DNA of 64,000 nucleotides from Ehretia macrophylla (lineage: Eukaryota > Streptophyta > Magnoliopsida > Boraginales > Ehretiaceae): positions 41,801,712 to 41,865,711 of the forward strand of contig CM075783.1 in NCBI GenBank assembly GCA_037974665.1, written 5' to 3'. Positions 22,158 to 33,574 of this stretch are shown here, one piece after another (positions within the stretch are counted from its first letter, which is position 1; each line of letters starts with the position of its first letter). The notes beneath the pieces are model-generated. The model saw only the letters and a program-made list of their open reading frames with translations, was not told where the DNA came from and searched no databases. A program made the position numbers and the translations under genes.

Positions 22158-23120
22158 CTAATATTCTTTGTGTTCCAATCCCACCAAAACAAAATAATCA
22201 TCTTGTAACAAGCTCACCTCTACGGGATCCGATTGGCCCCCCTGGTTGGACACTATAGCTTTTATGGCATCCACACGAAAACAACTGTCGCTGGCTTCTG
22301 GGTACTTGATAGCTTTGAAAACATTGAAGGTTACCTCTTCATCTTGTACTCGCAACCTAAGCGCACCCTTTCGAACATCAATAACTGCTCCCCCAGTTGC
22401 AAGGAAATGTCTTCCAAGAATGATAGGAATTTCCTTATCTTCCTCTATGTCTAACACTATAAAGTCCACAGGGAATATAAACATGTCAACCTTGACTAAC
22501 ACATCTTCAATAACTCCTCTAGGATGCTTTAGCGAGCGATCAGCTAACTGCAATGTAACAGTTGTGGGCCTCGCCTCACCCAATCCAAGTTTCATGAAAA
22601 TAAATAAAGGCATCAAATTAATGCTAGCACCTAAATCACACAAAGCTCGCTCAAAAATGACATTGCCAATTTCACAAGGAATAGTAAAACTCCCTGGATC
22701 CTTAAGCTTTTGTGGTAGTTTCTTCTGTAGGATGGCGCTGCACTCCTCAGTTAATGCAACTGTCTCGTAATCTCCAAGCCTCCTCTTATTTGAAAGTATG
22801 TCATTCATGAACTTCACATAACTCGGCATTTGTTCAAGTGCATCTGCAAATGGAATATTGATGTGAAGCTTCTTGAAGACTTCAAGAAATTTAGCAAATT
22901 GCTTATCAAGCTTATTTTTCTGCAATCGTTGAGGGAATGGCACAACTACATGCGGATCCTTCATAGGTTGTGGTTGAGCTTCTACTTTCTCTTTATCTTC
23001 TACCTCATTCTTTACTTCACTTTTCTCAACCTTCTTAGTTTTTACTAGCTCCTCTAACTCTTTACTGCTTCTCAAAGTGATCACTTTGCAATGCTCTGTG
23101 CCATCTCTTCTAGGATTCAC
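22158..23120 (-). CDS. Aspartic protease-like region of element E
   Basis: 320 codons. The central part has the CDLGASINLMP motif (a protease active-site variant, D-L-G-A for the usual D-S/T-G-A) and IPIILGRHFLAT, both standard for Athila-type gag-pol. The N-terminal portion is a charged linker. Part of a broken element. Confidence 0.7.
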   Translation of the reverse strand: MNPRRDGTEHCKVITLRSSKELEELVKTKKVEKSEVKNEVEDKEKVEAQPQPMKDPHVVVPFPQRLQKNKLDKQFAKFLEVFKKLHINIPFADALEQMPSYVKFMNDILSNKRRLGDYETVALTEECSAILQKKLPQKLKDPGSFTIPCEIGNVIFERALCDLGASINLMPLFIFMKLGLGEARPTTVTLQLADRSLKHPRGVIEDVLVKVDMFIFPVDFIVLDIEEDKEIPIILGRHFLATGGAVIDVRKGALRLRVQDEEVTFNVFKAIKYPEASDSCFRVDAIKAIVSNQGGQSDPVEVSLLQDDYFVLVGLEHKEY

Positions 23121-23144
23121 CTCTGAAGTGCTAGGTAAATTCCC

Positions 23145-24353
23145 TTATTGTCTTTCTGAAAACATGGTAGCCATTTGGCTAAACTGTGCCACAAAATTTC
23201 TAATTTGTGCAGACTGGTTCTGAAAGTTTGTCCTTGTTTCATTCATGAATTGAGTCTTTGAAGTCACCAACTGAGCCAATGCATCCTCCAAGTTCACCTT
23301 CTTCTCTAGTGGTAGGTTATTATGCTCAGACTGCAACACATTCTGATTATTTCTCCAGGAGAAATTTGGATGATTACGCCATGCTGGATTATATCTGTTA
23401 GAGTACGAATTGTGCTGCTGCCCATTAAAATTTCCCACATACTGTGCTTGTTATGCTGTGCCTTGCGCAAATGGATTTCCAACTTGACATTCTGCACTAT
23501 GATGTGGACCACAACAAAACTCACACACCACTGTCGCCTGAACAACATTAGCAGTTACCTGGCTATTATGCAACTGTTTCGCGAGATTGTCAATTTTCGC
23601 CGCCAAAGCAATTATGGCGCCAATTTCATGGACCCCAGCTGTCTTCTTTGGTATGACTCCCTCGCTCGACCACTGCTGATGGTTCAAAACAATATTCTCT
23701 AGTAACGCATAAGCTTCATCTGCTGTCTTGTTCATTAAAGCTCCTCCTGCTGATGCATTTATCAAAGTTCTTGTGGAGCTAATTAACCCATTGTAAAAAT
23801 TATGAACTTGCATCCACCTAGGCACTCTATGATTAGGACACTTCCTTAACAATGACTTATACATTTCCCATGCTTCACTCAAAGTTTCTCCTTCATGTTG
23901 CGCAAAATTATTAATTTCTATGCGCAGCTTTGCTGTCTTTCCAGGTAGGAAAAATCTTGACAAAAATTTGTGCACCAAATCCTCCCAAGTAGTGATTGAA
24001 TCTGAAGGCAGCGAGTTCAACCATTCATTAGTTTGATCCCTTAAGGAGAAAGGAAACAAGCGAAGGCGCAGAGTTTTATCAGTGACTCCATTGTACTTAA
24101 TTGTTTCACAGACTTCTAGAAAATTCACAATGTGCTGGTTAGGATCTTCAAAAGGCAATCCATGGAACTGAATATTCTGAATCAATTGTAGTGTCACTGT
24201 CTTCAAATCAAAATCATGCGCCTGAATCGTTGGCCTTCTAATCACAGGTTGAATTCCAGTGGGTGGTAATGCATACTCTCGCAGTGTTCTAGGTGGATTT
24301 TCCTGATTATTCCCTTCTTGTGCTACCACGATGTCAGCCATGTTTTCTTGCAA
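23145..24353 (-). CDS. Gag region of element E
   Basis: The upstream 300 codons match the retrotransposon gag family: LFPFSLRDQTNEWLNSLP, then FLSRFFLP and a C-x2-C...H zinc-knuckle-like end. A further 97 codons extend gag at 23145-23438. Part of a broken element. Confidence 0.7.
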
Positions 24354-24577
24354 TTGATGGGTAGTTGTAGTAACACTTTCTCCTTTCTATTCTTCTAACA
24401 GGTTCGTTCTATCTTAGGATCGAAAGGCAACAAATTACTACCTCCTGACTTTCGCATGCACGTAAAAGAATATGTTCCTGAAACACACGTAACGAAAATA
24501 AGATAACAACACAAAACTAAATAAAATCCAAAGTAAAATCAAAGCTATTTGGTATCGATATTAATAATTGCACAGTA

Positions 24578-24593
24578 CCCGGCAACGGCGCCA
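24578..24593 (-). other. Primer-binding site of element E (tRNA-Asp type)
   Basis: TGGCGCCGTTGCCGGG on the minus strand, complementary to the 3' end of tRNA-Asp, a few bases from the right LTR. This primer is characteristic of Athila elements and supports the family call. Confidence 0.75.
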
Positions 24594-26635
24594 AAAACCT
24601 GTTGTGTGATTTACAACGCAAATGCACGTATCGCAACAAGTAATAAAGTGATAAATAAAGATCGTTCCCACGAGGACTGTAATTACTAACTACCGAAATT
24701 AGTTTAGCTTTAACTTTATTCGGACAATCAAATATAAGAGATTGTGAGTAATAACTAATAACTAAAGTACTTTTAGAATTAACAACTAAAGCAAATAGGA
24801 AATTACTAAAGATGATAAATCAAGAATTAAAATGCTCTAGGGGTTCCGATTTCACCAAGATTAATCATATTTGAAACTATTGATTTAAATAAATTGACAC
24901 CTATTCCTTACGTTGACAGCAATTTCGCTAAGGTAGATATTAATCTTTTTCAAGCATCAATAACCTATCCCAATAAGCAAGCTAACTACATCTCTGTGAT
25001 AACTGTAAACTTATGGAATGCATTAAGCCCTAGAAATTCAAATGCTGCACTAGATCTCATAACTATCTCTAGCTTATGATGATTTAATTGTATTTTATAT
25101 GTGGTCTAATTTAGTTATAACTTCTCAGTCTCAAACTAAATCACGACTCATGTAATTGTTGATCAGGCAACCACAAGCATTAAACTCAGCATAAAATACT
25201 CAACGCAAATATGGAATAGTTCATTAATTAATTCAAATCAAAAGCATCAAATATTCAAAATCCGGCTATATTGTAGCCCTAGAAAAATAATCTAGAACAT
25301 CATAATGAAATTAAATAAAATCTCAATTGTAACGCAAAACATGATAAGAGAGATAGATAAAACTAGGATTTGGAGAAGAATTGGGGCAGAAGTCTGTCTC
25401 CGGATTGTTCATCCGTCTTCAACTCGCGAATCCTCTCTTTCTTTTCTTCTCTGCATCGTTTCTTGCTCCCTCTTGATGGTTGCCTTCCCAAAAAGCTTTC
25501 CTTCTCACGTTCTTTTCATTCTTTTTAATATAGGGTTTCTTCTTTTTGTGCCTTTTTACAAAATTTCCCTTAAAAATCCTGCGACACTGCGCCGCGGACT
25601 GCGCTACTTCTATTTGTTCTTCAATTTCTCCACAAATTGCATGAAAGTCAATCCTTTGCAATTTCTCTTCAATCTTTGCCTCAAAACTTAGCTTGTCGCT
25701 TGGAAATTACATGCAGGTCAAATCAAACGCAAAATGAATCAAATCGCTCATAAATTACTCAAGAACTAACCAAATTTAAGTGAAAAGGTGCTGAGATCAT
25801 ATATCAATAATACACCCAACAGTTCGTGACTCATGGTTCGTGATCTGAAATAAGAGAATTCTGGAGTGTTGGGGTTAAGAGTATCGTATCCTTTGATATG
25901 TGTGGTTATTTGTTATTTCAGTTGTACTTTACTAGTTTTTATTGCTTAATTGCTATAATTGTCGCATTGCACGCCCGGGGTAGACTTTTTCCCTCAATGA
26001 GCAATAGTGGTTGCTCATATCTCGCCAACCTGTTTCAGGAGGTGCTGAAGTTGAACCCCAGCTTGATTTAGTTAAGGGTGAGGACCAAGAGGTACAGGCA
26101 GAAAAGTTACCATAGTTGTTGTGTTCTTTGCTCTTGAGGTGGATGTGTTTCTGCTATTATGTGGAGAATCTGCTAGTTGTTTATGTTCTACTTTGGAGCC
26201 TTAAGCTCATATATATATTGTTTAGTTGTAAGTTTGAATTTAATGTATGATAAGTATCAATGGCATGTAATAACTAGCATTGGTCGTGGGGGTTGAAATG
26301 GTTGTCTTTAAATTCCAAGTATTTTTAAATGTTATCATTGAGTAGTATGATAAGCGGTTTCTATAAAGAAGTTATATTGGGAATGCTTGCTTGTTTGTAT
26401 TTATATTGTCTTGTGCTGTTTAAGGCTCAGATAGCCTTGAAGTTTGGATTTCAATTAAAAATGTTATTCTTTTTACTTCGTGATTTTATTTGAATGCTTA
26501 CAGGTTTTCGGAGTGTCCATGTTACAGGGGAGACTCTTTCTGTTTCCCCTAAAATTTTATGACTTGGGTTTTGGATTGCGTTGTGTTTAGTGGGTATATA
26601 GAGCTGCTGTTTCCGTGAGGGGACGGGGCATTACA

Positions 26636-27717
26636 GGTGGTATCAGAGGTTAGTTAGGTCTCAGCCGGGACAGGGTCCTCAGCCTATCGGGTAGTAACCT
26701 TTCCACGTGTGCTTGTTAAGTGTGTCTTGAAAGTACGCGCCTGTATGTTTGATTGTGTGTCTTGGATTGAATATGTGCACCTATGCAATATAGTTATGTG
26801 GTATGTGCTAAACGTGTGCTAAGTGAAGAGAAGTTGCATTGAACTGACATCGTGAATCGTTATCTGCTTGAATTATTGATTGTAATGTATATACTTGAGC
26901 ATTTTGAATTAAGTTTTATTGTGATTTGAATTGGTTATGTTATGATTCGCACTTGAATGACTTTGTTGCTTACATTATTTTTATAAGTTCTTTTATAATC
27001 ATGCTTGCATAATAGCTTAAAGAATGTTTATACATATGCAATACTTTGGCATTCATGCATAGCCCGTCGAAATGGTAAGAAAGCCTTCACCTTCCCCCTG
27101 AATTGAGGTGATTAGTGGCAGGTCCTCCAAGTTATGTGGATTAGCAGGAATGAGAGGCATTTGATCAGCCTTTATTTGAGAGTTGGTGTTTATAGTTGAA
27201 GCTCGGTTATTGGCATTCTATTAAGGTGTTCTTTTACGCTCAGCAATCATAAATGAGTGGCTTCTTTCGGGGTTTCTATATGACGGTTCTCATAAGCATT
27301 TTCTTGGTATTTTCTTATCAGGTCTTCTTTTGGTATTCTTTTGTCGGTATCTCTCGAAAGGCTTAGTATATGGGATTCTTTTCAGCCTTATTATACCGTA
27401 TTGCCTACAGTACTCCTGCTCGGGTCTTTTATTGGTATTTTCTCGCCGCTCTTAGTTGGGTTTCTACGGTATTTGTGCCAGCAGAATTCTTATTCAGATT
27501 TTTAAGTAGCATTTCTATTGGAGCCTTTATTTGGCCTTATTACTTGAGCTTCGCAGGCAATACTACTAGGATTTCTAAATGAGTTCCTACGAGAATTCGT
27601 AAATGGTATTCTTGCTTCGCAACTAATGATGAGTAATCGGAGTTGATTTTCAGTTGATGCGGAGTTCTCTTGTGAAGAAGAAATTGCGAGGATGCAATTT
27701 TTGTAAGGAGGGGAGGA
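26636..27717 (+). other. Non-coding interior of element D
   Basis: 1082 bp between the D LTRs. The primer site TGGTATCAGAG (26638-26648) is complementary to initiator tRNA-Met, and AAGGAGGGGAGGA (27705-27717) is the polypurine tract. Between them are an untranslated-leader-like part and a T-rich part with repeated GGTATT. The ORF at 27370-27582 has no domain. Confidence 0.65.
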
Positions 27718-29350
27718 TGTGACACCTTGAACCCAGCACTTCATTAATTGCATTCATTAAATGGTTAACTTAGATGTACCTTAGCTAATTACTTCATTTT
27801 TTCATATTTTCATAAATTCAAATGTTTCTTTTCATGCATTTTATATTTTTATAAAATATTACATATTTTTAGGGGACTATAGCCCCTGACCGTACGTGTA
27901 TTGCATATCGAGATCAACGGAAAAAAATTCTCGAAATGTCTGATGAATAGTATCAGCGGGATTTTTCAAATTTTTGGCATTTTGTTTTGCTAAAATTTAA
28001 TCACCCAAGTGACACATTTACCCTTACTAAAATGTCCTAATTGCTTGACCCACCCTTTGACCATCTCATGAGAACATTATAAGGCAAGAAACAAAAAAAA
28101 ATGGGTCAAAAAAATGGCCAAAAAAGAGTTACGGGAATAGTAACTTCTCCAAAAAAAAAAAAAAAAAAAATTGCTCCTTGCTTCATTCTTGCTTCCATTG
28201 CTTCCCAAATTGGTTGTGCTTCATCCTTAGTACCTTAAGACCATTCTTTGATCTTCAAAAGAGGTGAGGGTGCATTCTATTCTTGTATTAAATTCAATTA
28301 AAGTTAGTGATATTATTTTTGTAATCTAATATTGTAGTGGTTTAATGCTTGTTCCGTTGTTTCTTATATGCTCTAATGACTTCATAGAATATATTTGATG
28401 GTTTAAAATGCTTGTTGAATGCTTGAAAATAAACATAGCACTTGGGGAAGATGATTGAGTACTTTTGCCATGAAAATGATCTAGAAAATATTTGTGTCTC
28501 GGATTTCGAATTCCTCGCTCGTGTAGGTCCTTGGCATGTTAGATTGACATAATGTGGAATAAAATTGAGGTGTTTTTTGAGAAAATCATGAAAACATACC
28601 TAATTTAAGACGGGGCCGAAAAACAGAGTTGTCTGTTTGCTCGTTTTTATTTAGGGCTTTGTCTCAGTAGGTCATGGAGGCATTTTCCGTGCATTTATGA
28701 CGTCGGTTGGGGTTTCGGGTGATATAGCTCCTTTGTAAAACCGTAAGAGGGAAATCAGGATTTTTGGATAAACATAGGCGGAACTGGGGTTTCATAACTT
28801 TTAAGTGGGTCATAAAATGTCATTGAATGAGGTGTGAAGTTGGTTTTGAGTTTGGTTATCATATGAGTTCATAGGCGCATAATTTCTATTAACTTTAAGC
28901 ATAATAGTTGAAATTGAGAATTAGACTTTTGTTAGCTTGAAATGTCGCACCATATGCTTCCTATATTGATTGTCATTGCATTTCATGGCTATATTGCTTA
29001 GTTGAATAATATATAGACCGAACATTGTTAAATTCTTATATGATGTGAACTTGCTTATATCGGTTATAAATGTTAGCTATGTGAATCCTCGTGATAAATA
29101 TATATTCTATTGCATGATAGGGTCGATCCATTGAGTTGTTTCTTGTATCTTGGAGCTCGGTAAAGGTGAGGGTTGCATCATACTTGGCATCTTAACTGAT
29201 TCATTAATTTTTCATTATGATGGTTATCGTGTAGATTATGAGTTATTGTTTAATTACTTTAATTGTATTGTTATGTGCTCGTTTATATGTCAACTAGGAA
29301 GTATTATGTTATCTAGGTTACAAATGCTTGTTAGTGGAAATTCATGTACG

Positions 29351-29374
29351 AAGATAACCTACTTTGTTGTCCTT
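29351..29374 (+). other. LTR stem-loop H1 (family D, 3' LTR)
   Basis: Arms AAGATAA and TTGTCCTT around CCTACTTTG, with one G-U pair and one mismatch. It is a decayed version of the perfect stem in the D 5' LTR. Confidence 0.5.
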
Positions 29375-29571
29375 AAATGTGTTTATTGATTATATTGTCA
29401 TTGTCATCATACTTGCATTGCATCGTGGTTACGCAACATCATTGTTCAGGGCGGATGCGATAGGCCTCTCTGGGCAGCATTGGGCTTGTCGGGGTTGGTG
29501 CTCTAACTCCATACCCTAGTCTCTCACTCGCCTGGTATAGAGTATGTCAGGGGGTATTAGGTCGTAGGATC

Positions 29572-29590
29572 GGGTACATCCGGAGTACCC
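29572..29590 (+). other. LTR stem-loop H2 (family D)
   Basis: Arms GGGTAC and GTACCC pair perfectly around loop ATCCGGA. Compared with family A one base pair is absent as a unit, yet pairing and loop are kept. Confidence 0.6.
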
Positions 29591-30462
29591 ATTAGAGTGA
29601 TTGGGGGTTTATGACAGCACATTGAACATGGTTCGTGATCGGAGATAAGAGAATTCTGGAGTGTTGGGGTTAAGAGTATCGTATCCTTTGATATGTATGG
29701 TTATTTGCTATTTCAGTTGTACTTTACTTGTTTTTATTGCTTAATTGCTATAATTGTCGCATTGCACGCTCCGGGTAGACTTTATCCCTCACTGAGCAAT
29801 AGTGGTTGCTCATACCTCGCTAACATGTTTCAGAAGGTGCTGAGGTTGAACCCCAGCTTGATTTAGTTGAGGGTGAGGAGCAAGTGGTACAGGCAGAACA
29901 GTTACCATAGTTGCTGTGTTCTTTGTTCTTGAGGTGGATGTGTTTCTGCTGTTATGTGGAGAATCTACTAGTTGTTTATGTTATATTTTGGAGCCTTGAG
30001 CTCATGTATATATTGTTTAGTTGTAAGTTTGAATTTAATCTATGATAAGTATCCATGGCATGTAATAACTAGCATTCTTACATTTAGTTTGATGCATGCT
30101 TGTGTGTTGGTTGTGGGGGTTAAAATGGTTGTCATTAAATTCTAAGTATGTTTAAATGTTATCATAGAATGGTATGATAAGTGGTTTTTGTAAAGAAGTT
30201 ATACTTGGAATACATCCTTGTATGTATTTATATTGTCTTGTGCTGTTTAAGGCTCGGATGACCTTGAAGTTGGGATTTCCATTAGAAATGTTGTTCTTTT
30301 TACTTCGTGGCTTTATTTGAATGCTTACAGGTTTTCGCAGTGTCCACGATACAGGGGAGACTCTCTCTATTTCCCCTAAAATTTTATGACTTGGGTTTTG
30401 GATCGGGTTGTGTTTAGTGGATATATAGAGCTCCTATTTCCGTGAAGGGACGGCCCGTTACA

Positions 30463-30697
30463 GAAGATGTGGGGGTTTAGGGCATCTATTAGAGAAGCCT
30501 AATTGTCATTTTTGTGCATGTATGTTCACCTACAAGTGTATGATTTTTGACCCTAAGGGTCAACCTAGTGGTAGTGGTCAAACAACTTTGCCAAGAAGTC
30601 CTGGGTTCGAGTATGACAACTACTATTGGGGTTTCTAACTTGACTTATGGGGTATATGCCTTGGTTCATACCGCTGTATCCCGAAATTTTAGTTCTT
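30463..30697 (+). other. Spacer with tRNA-derived SINE candidate
   Basis: Between the D 3' LTR and the trnT repeat. A pol III A box TAGTGGTAGTGG (30566-30577) and B box GGGTTCGAGT (30603-30612) lie about 25 bp apart, as in tRNA-headed SINEs of the plant Au type. No clear tail or target duplication was found, so its ends are unknown (roughly 30548-30690). Confidence 0.4.
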
Positions 30698-30892
30698 ATT
30701 CAATTATGGATATATACTTATGGATGTAATATATGTACATATAGATCTTTTTTTCACACAGTGACTACTTCAGGAATTAAATCAAATAGGCCTATTTAAC
30801 TTAATGGCAGAGTAACGCTTGGTAAGGCATAAGTTATCAGTTCAAATCCGATAACGGGCTTTGGTTATAGCTGTTAGGCAATGTGGGGACGC
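30698..30892 (+). repeat. First unit of the ~240-bp trnT-bearing tandem repeat, copy 2
   Basis: The left part of the unit; its end continues at 33365-33408 after solo LTR A2. It is clearly diverged from the second unit (33409-33650), so the repeat pair is older than the segmental duplication. Confidence 0.6.
30790..30860 (+). pseudogene. Plastid trnT-GGU-like tRNA pseudogene, first unit
   Basis: 71 nt with anticodon GGT in CTTGGTAAG. It is more decayed than the second-unit copies (2706-2777, 33503-33574). Probably not functional. Confidence 0.55.
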
Positions 30893-32304
30893 TGGCGTGT
30901 GACACCCGAGAATTTTACCCTAAAATTATTATAATCGTTGCATACTTATGTGCGCATTTCTACGTGCATCATTTTTCTTGTTTAATTGTTTTTGTTGTGG
31001 GTTACTATTCATAATATTTTTGACTGTTTCAAAAGCTTGATTTTAAATTTTTCCTAGGTCACTCGACATTTAAAAGGAACCAAGAAATTTTCGTTTTGAA
31101 CTTTCGAGCTTAGGAGTATGCGTTTGAAAAATATTTTCCGTGAACTTTGAATAGTGTTACGTTAGAATAGTACTAGTATTAAATTAAAAGCATTTGGAAT
31201 TTCAATTAGCCATTAGTTGATCAAGATTATAGACTAATTAGCTTACATTATCTAGTCTTGCACCACATATAATATTAGCCAACTTATTAAATTAAAACAT
31301 AAGCTTATTCTTGTCAACAAAAACAATTGCAAAAATTCCATCCATGTCCCCTAGCCTTGGCCGTCCACTTCAAGGAGGAAAAAGAGGATTTTTGCTTCTT
31401 CAATCTTGCACTTTGAGCTATTAGATTGATCTTGGGAGGATTTTGAGCAACTTAGGACCTTCAACAAAGCTTCTCCATCTTCAAAATTGTGAGGGAGTCT
31501 TATTTTCTTGAGTTTAAAGTTTATGTGCATATGTTCAATTTTATTGATTTGTCAATTATAGCTATATATCTTGTTATGAATGCTTCCTATGAGTTATTTA
31601 ATGTCTATAGAGCTAACTTTTGTGGTGTGATAACAAATTTAATGGTTGAATGTTGAATTTGATCAAAGAGATGATGAATAGTGCCTAAAACTAGGGTTTT
31701 GAGAAAATTTGCTAATTGGCTTGAATTGATGCCTCAATTAGGTGCTCTAGACCCTAGGGAAGGTAATTGAAAAGCCACGTTAGGTTGAATCACTCGAATT
31801 TGAACTTTAGTGCATAAATAGCTTACTTTAAAAAGGAGGTTTTGCACGTTAGGCAATCCGGGCAAATTTGGGCATCGATTTGGGTATCCTTGAGCTAAGG
31901 AAGCACCTTTGGTGCTTTCGTTTCGCGAAATTGGGGTTCGGTTAGTATGGCTATAGTTCAAACCCGTTCGGGGCCTTCCCGAACTTTTGCTTCAAAAATG
32001 AGTTTTAGTGACTTTAAAGGGTATCTTTGAGCTTAATTAGGAATATAGAAAGACTAGGGTATGATTGGGAATCTCGAACCATGCTTAGGAGAAAGAAAGC
32101 TCGGTTAAAGAAAGGGGAAAAAGTAGTTTTTAGCCTTTTTAGTTGCAATTGGAACTTGTTGTGTGTTAGTAATGCCTTGCATTGAATAATTAGGATGTAT
32201 TTAAGTTATTTGAGTAGATTATTGGAATTAATTGTGTTGATTGCTTCTTTTGGCATCTATTAGTTAATATCGTGCATATATGAACTTTTATTGTGCATAT
32301 ATGT

Positions 32305-32330
32305 GAGGGCGGCCTACTTTGTCGTCCCTC
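32305..32330 (+). other. LTR stem-loop H1 (family A, A2)
   Basis: Arms GAGGGCG and CGTCCCTC with one bulged T around GCCTACTTTGT. Confidence 0.6.
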
Positions 32331-32551
32331 TTACGTGTTATGTGTTATATTGATTGTTTGTGATTTGTATTGGGTTGCGCAACCTTTATCGGACATGGTA
32401 GCGTCGAGAAACACGGGCGGCATCGGGCTTGCCGTGCTCCCTCGACTACCATGGTGCCTATTCCCTTCTCGTTGAGGCATACTCCACTACCCCAGAGGCG
32501 TGGTTCACCTGCTGGGCATGGACCTACCTCAGGAGAAGGGGTCGTAGGATC

Positions 32552-32572
32552 GGGATACAGCCGGAGTATCCC
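32552..32572 (+). other. LTR stem-loop H2 (family A, A2)
   Basis: Arms GGGATAC and GTATCCC around loop AGCCGGA, a one-base variant of the usual ATCCGGA. Confidence 0.6.
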
Positions 32573-33502
32573 AATTGTGGTGTTGGGGTTTGCCGGCATA
32601 TTCGTGATACTTGTGGATCGTGGCTCGTGGATGAAGTCTTGGAAGTGGAACCGTATCCTTTTTAAAGTGATTAATAGTTTGACTTATTGTCTTGTTAGTT
32701 TATGTGTCTTGTATATATGTTTACTTGTGTTGCATATCATATTGCACGTTGGCATGCTGCATCACCTCCCTCGCTGGGCAACTTTGTTGCTCACTCCTCA
32801 TTTGAAATGTTTCAGGAGAAGCTGAGGTGAATCCCCAGCTGTTAGAAGTAGGAGAAGAAGAAGAAGTTCAAGTAGATCAGAATCAGTGATCTTGTGTGCT
32901 GAGGTGGATTTTTATGTGCTTCTTACGTGGAGTTCTTGTTATTAATGTATTTTGAGACTTTAGAGTCTTGTATATATATGTCTAGTAGATGTGTACTAGG
33001 ATGTTAAAGAAAGTTGTTGGATTGTAATAATGAATTCTAGACTTTAATTTTCCCTTGCATGCTTGGAGTGTTTGTTAATCTTCATATGAAACTTAGAAGT
33101 TTATTGTATTTAATTACTTATGACTAAAACCAACTTATCTCGCATGCTTGTGTGCTTTAGCAGAATATTGTTGCTCCAAGGCTCGGATGGCCTTGTGATT
33201 GTGTTTTGGCTTTGGAGTTATTGTGGATAAGTTGTTGCTTTTAGTTCAGATGTCTTGAATGAATGTTTACAGGTATCAGTTTTGTCCTTGGTACAGAGGA
33301 GACTCTGTCCGAGTGACGGGTCCGAACCTGACTATTAACGTGGGGTTGGGTTCGGGGCATTACATGGCGTGTCCCAGCTGATGCCAGAGGGTGGTGGATA
33401 ATCCGTTCATATTCAATTGTAGATATATACTTTTGTATGTAATATATGTACATATAGATCTCTTTTCCACACAATGACTATTTCATGAATTAAATCAAAT
33501 AG

Positions 33503-33574
33503 GCCCATTTAACACAATGGTAGAGTAACGCCATGGTAAGGCGTAAGTTATTGGTTCAAATCCGATAAGGGGCT
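33503..33574 (+). pseudogene. Plastid trnT-GGU-like tRNA pseudogene, copy 2 second unit
   Basis: Counterpart of 2706-2777. It keeps the anticodon-arm bases GCCATGGTAAGGC closer to the plastid gene than copy 1 does. It has the same acceptor-stem mismatch and is probably inactive. Confidence 0.6.

Larger units (their letters stand above)
17902..25821 (-). mobile_element. Element E: Athila-type Gypsy retrotransposon, nested in the D 5' LTR
   Basis: A 7920-bp fossil with LTRs at 17902-19131 and 24600-25821 (TGTTGTGTGATT...ACACCCAACA) and target duplication GTTCG (17897-17901, 25822-25826). Read on the minus strand it has a tRNA-Asp-type primer site next to the right LTR and a polypurine tract (GTTTGGGGGTGTT) next to the left LTR, both typical of Athila. 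Parts recognised: gag, aspartic protease-like region and a short integrase C-terminal-like stretch. It is broken, with several breaks, and much shorter than whole Athila elements. LTR divergence of a few percent by eye suggests an age of one to two million years at usual plant rates. It is also in copy 2, so it predates the duplication. Confidence 0.8.
16195..30462 (+). mobile_element. Element D: non-autonomous LTR retrotransposon (LARD-like), with E nested in its 5' LTR
   Basis: Order on the plus strand: 5' LTR (to 26635, interrupted by E at 17902-25821), Met-tRNA primer-binding site (26638-26648), 1.08-kb interior without a recognisable gene, polypurine tract (27705-27717) and 3' LTR (27718-30462, 2745 bp, TGTGACACC...CCGTTACA). 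GAAGA follows at 30463-30467; the matching GAAGA lies before the D LTR of copy 2 (61809-61813). By eye the two LTRs differ by about 5%, so it is clearly older than the family C element. It has no gag or pol and would depend on a chromovirus partner in trans. Confidence 0.7.
27718..30462 (+). repeat. 3' LTR of element D
   Basis: 2745 bp, TGTGACACC to CCGTTACA. It matches 16195-17901 joined to 25827-26635 and 61814-63707. It carries stem-loops H1 (29351-29374) and H2 (29572-29590). Confidence 0.75.
1..30828. repeat. Tandem segmental duplication, copy 1
   Basis: The sequence at position 1 matches that at 30829, and the order of gene, 70-codon ORF, 196-bp repeats, Copia, LTR B, LTR C fragment, element D and nested element E recurs from 33.4 kb onward. 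Copy 1 ends with the D 3' LTR and a short spacer leading straight into the start of copy 2, as expected for a head-to-tail duplication with a period near 30.8 kb. The true left edge is outside the window. Confidence 0.85.
30898..33364 (+). mobile_element. Solo LTR A2 (Gypsy-type LTR, family A)
   Basis: 2467 bp, TGTGACACCCG to GGGCATTACA, with target duplication TGGCG (30893-30897 and 33365-33369). It matches A1 (103-2599) in reverse orientation. There is no interior. It carries H1 (32305-32330), the palindrome GGTTGCGCAACC (32373-32384) and H2 (32552-32572). It is absent from the equivalent site in copy 1, so it inserted after the duplication. Confidence 0.85.

Noticed and set aside
25305-25691. 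128-codon plus-strand ORF
   Set aside because: Inside the right LTR of E, antisense to the element and of low complexity.
27370-27582. 70-codon hydrophobic ORF in the D interior
   Set aside because: Aromatic-rich translation of a T-rich tract; no homology recognised and no start context.
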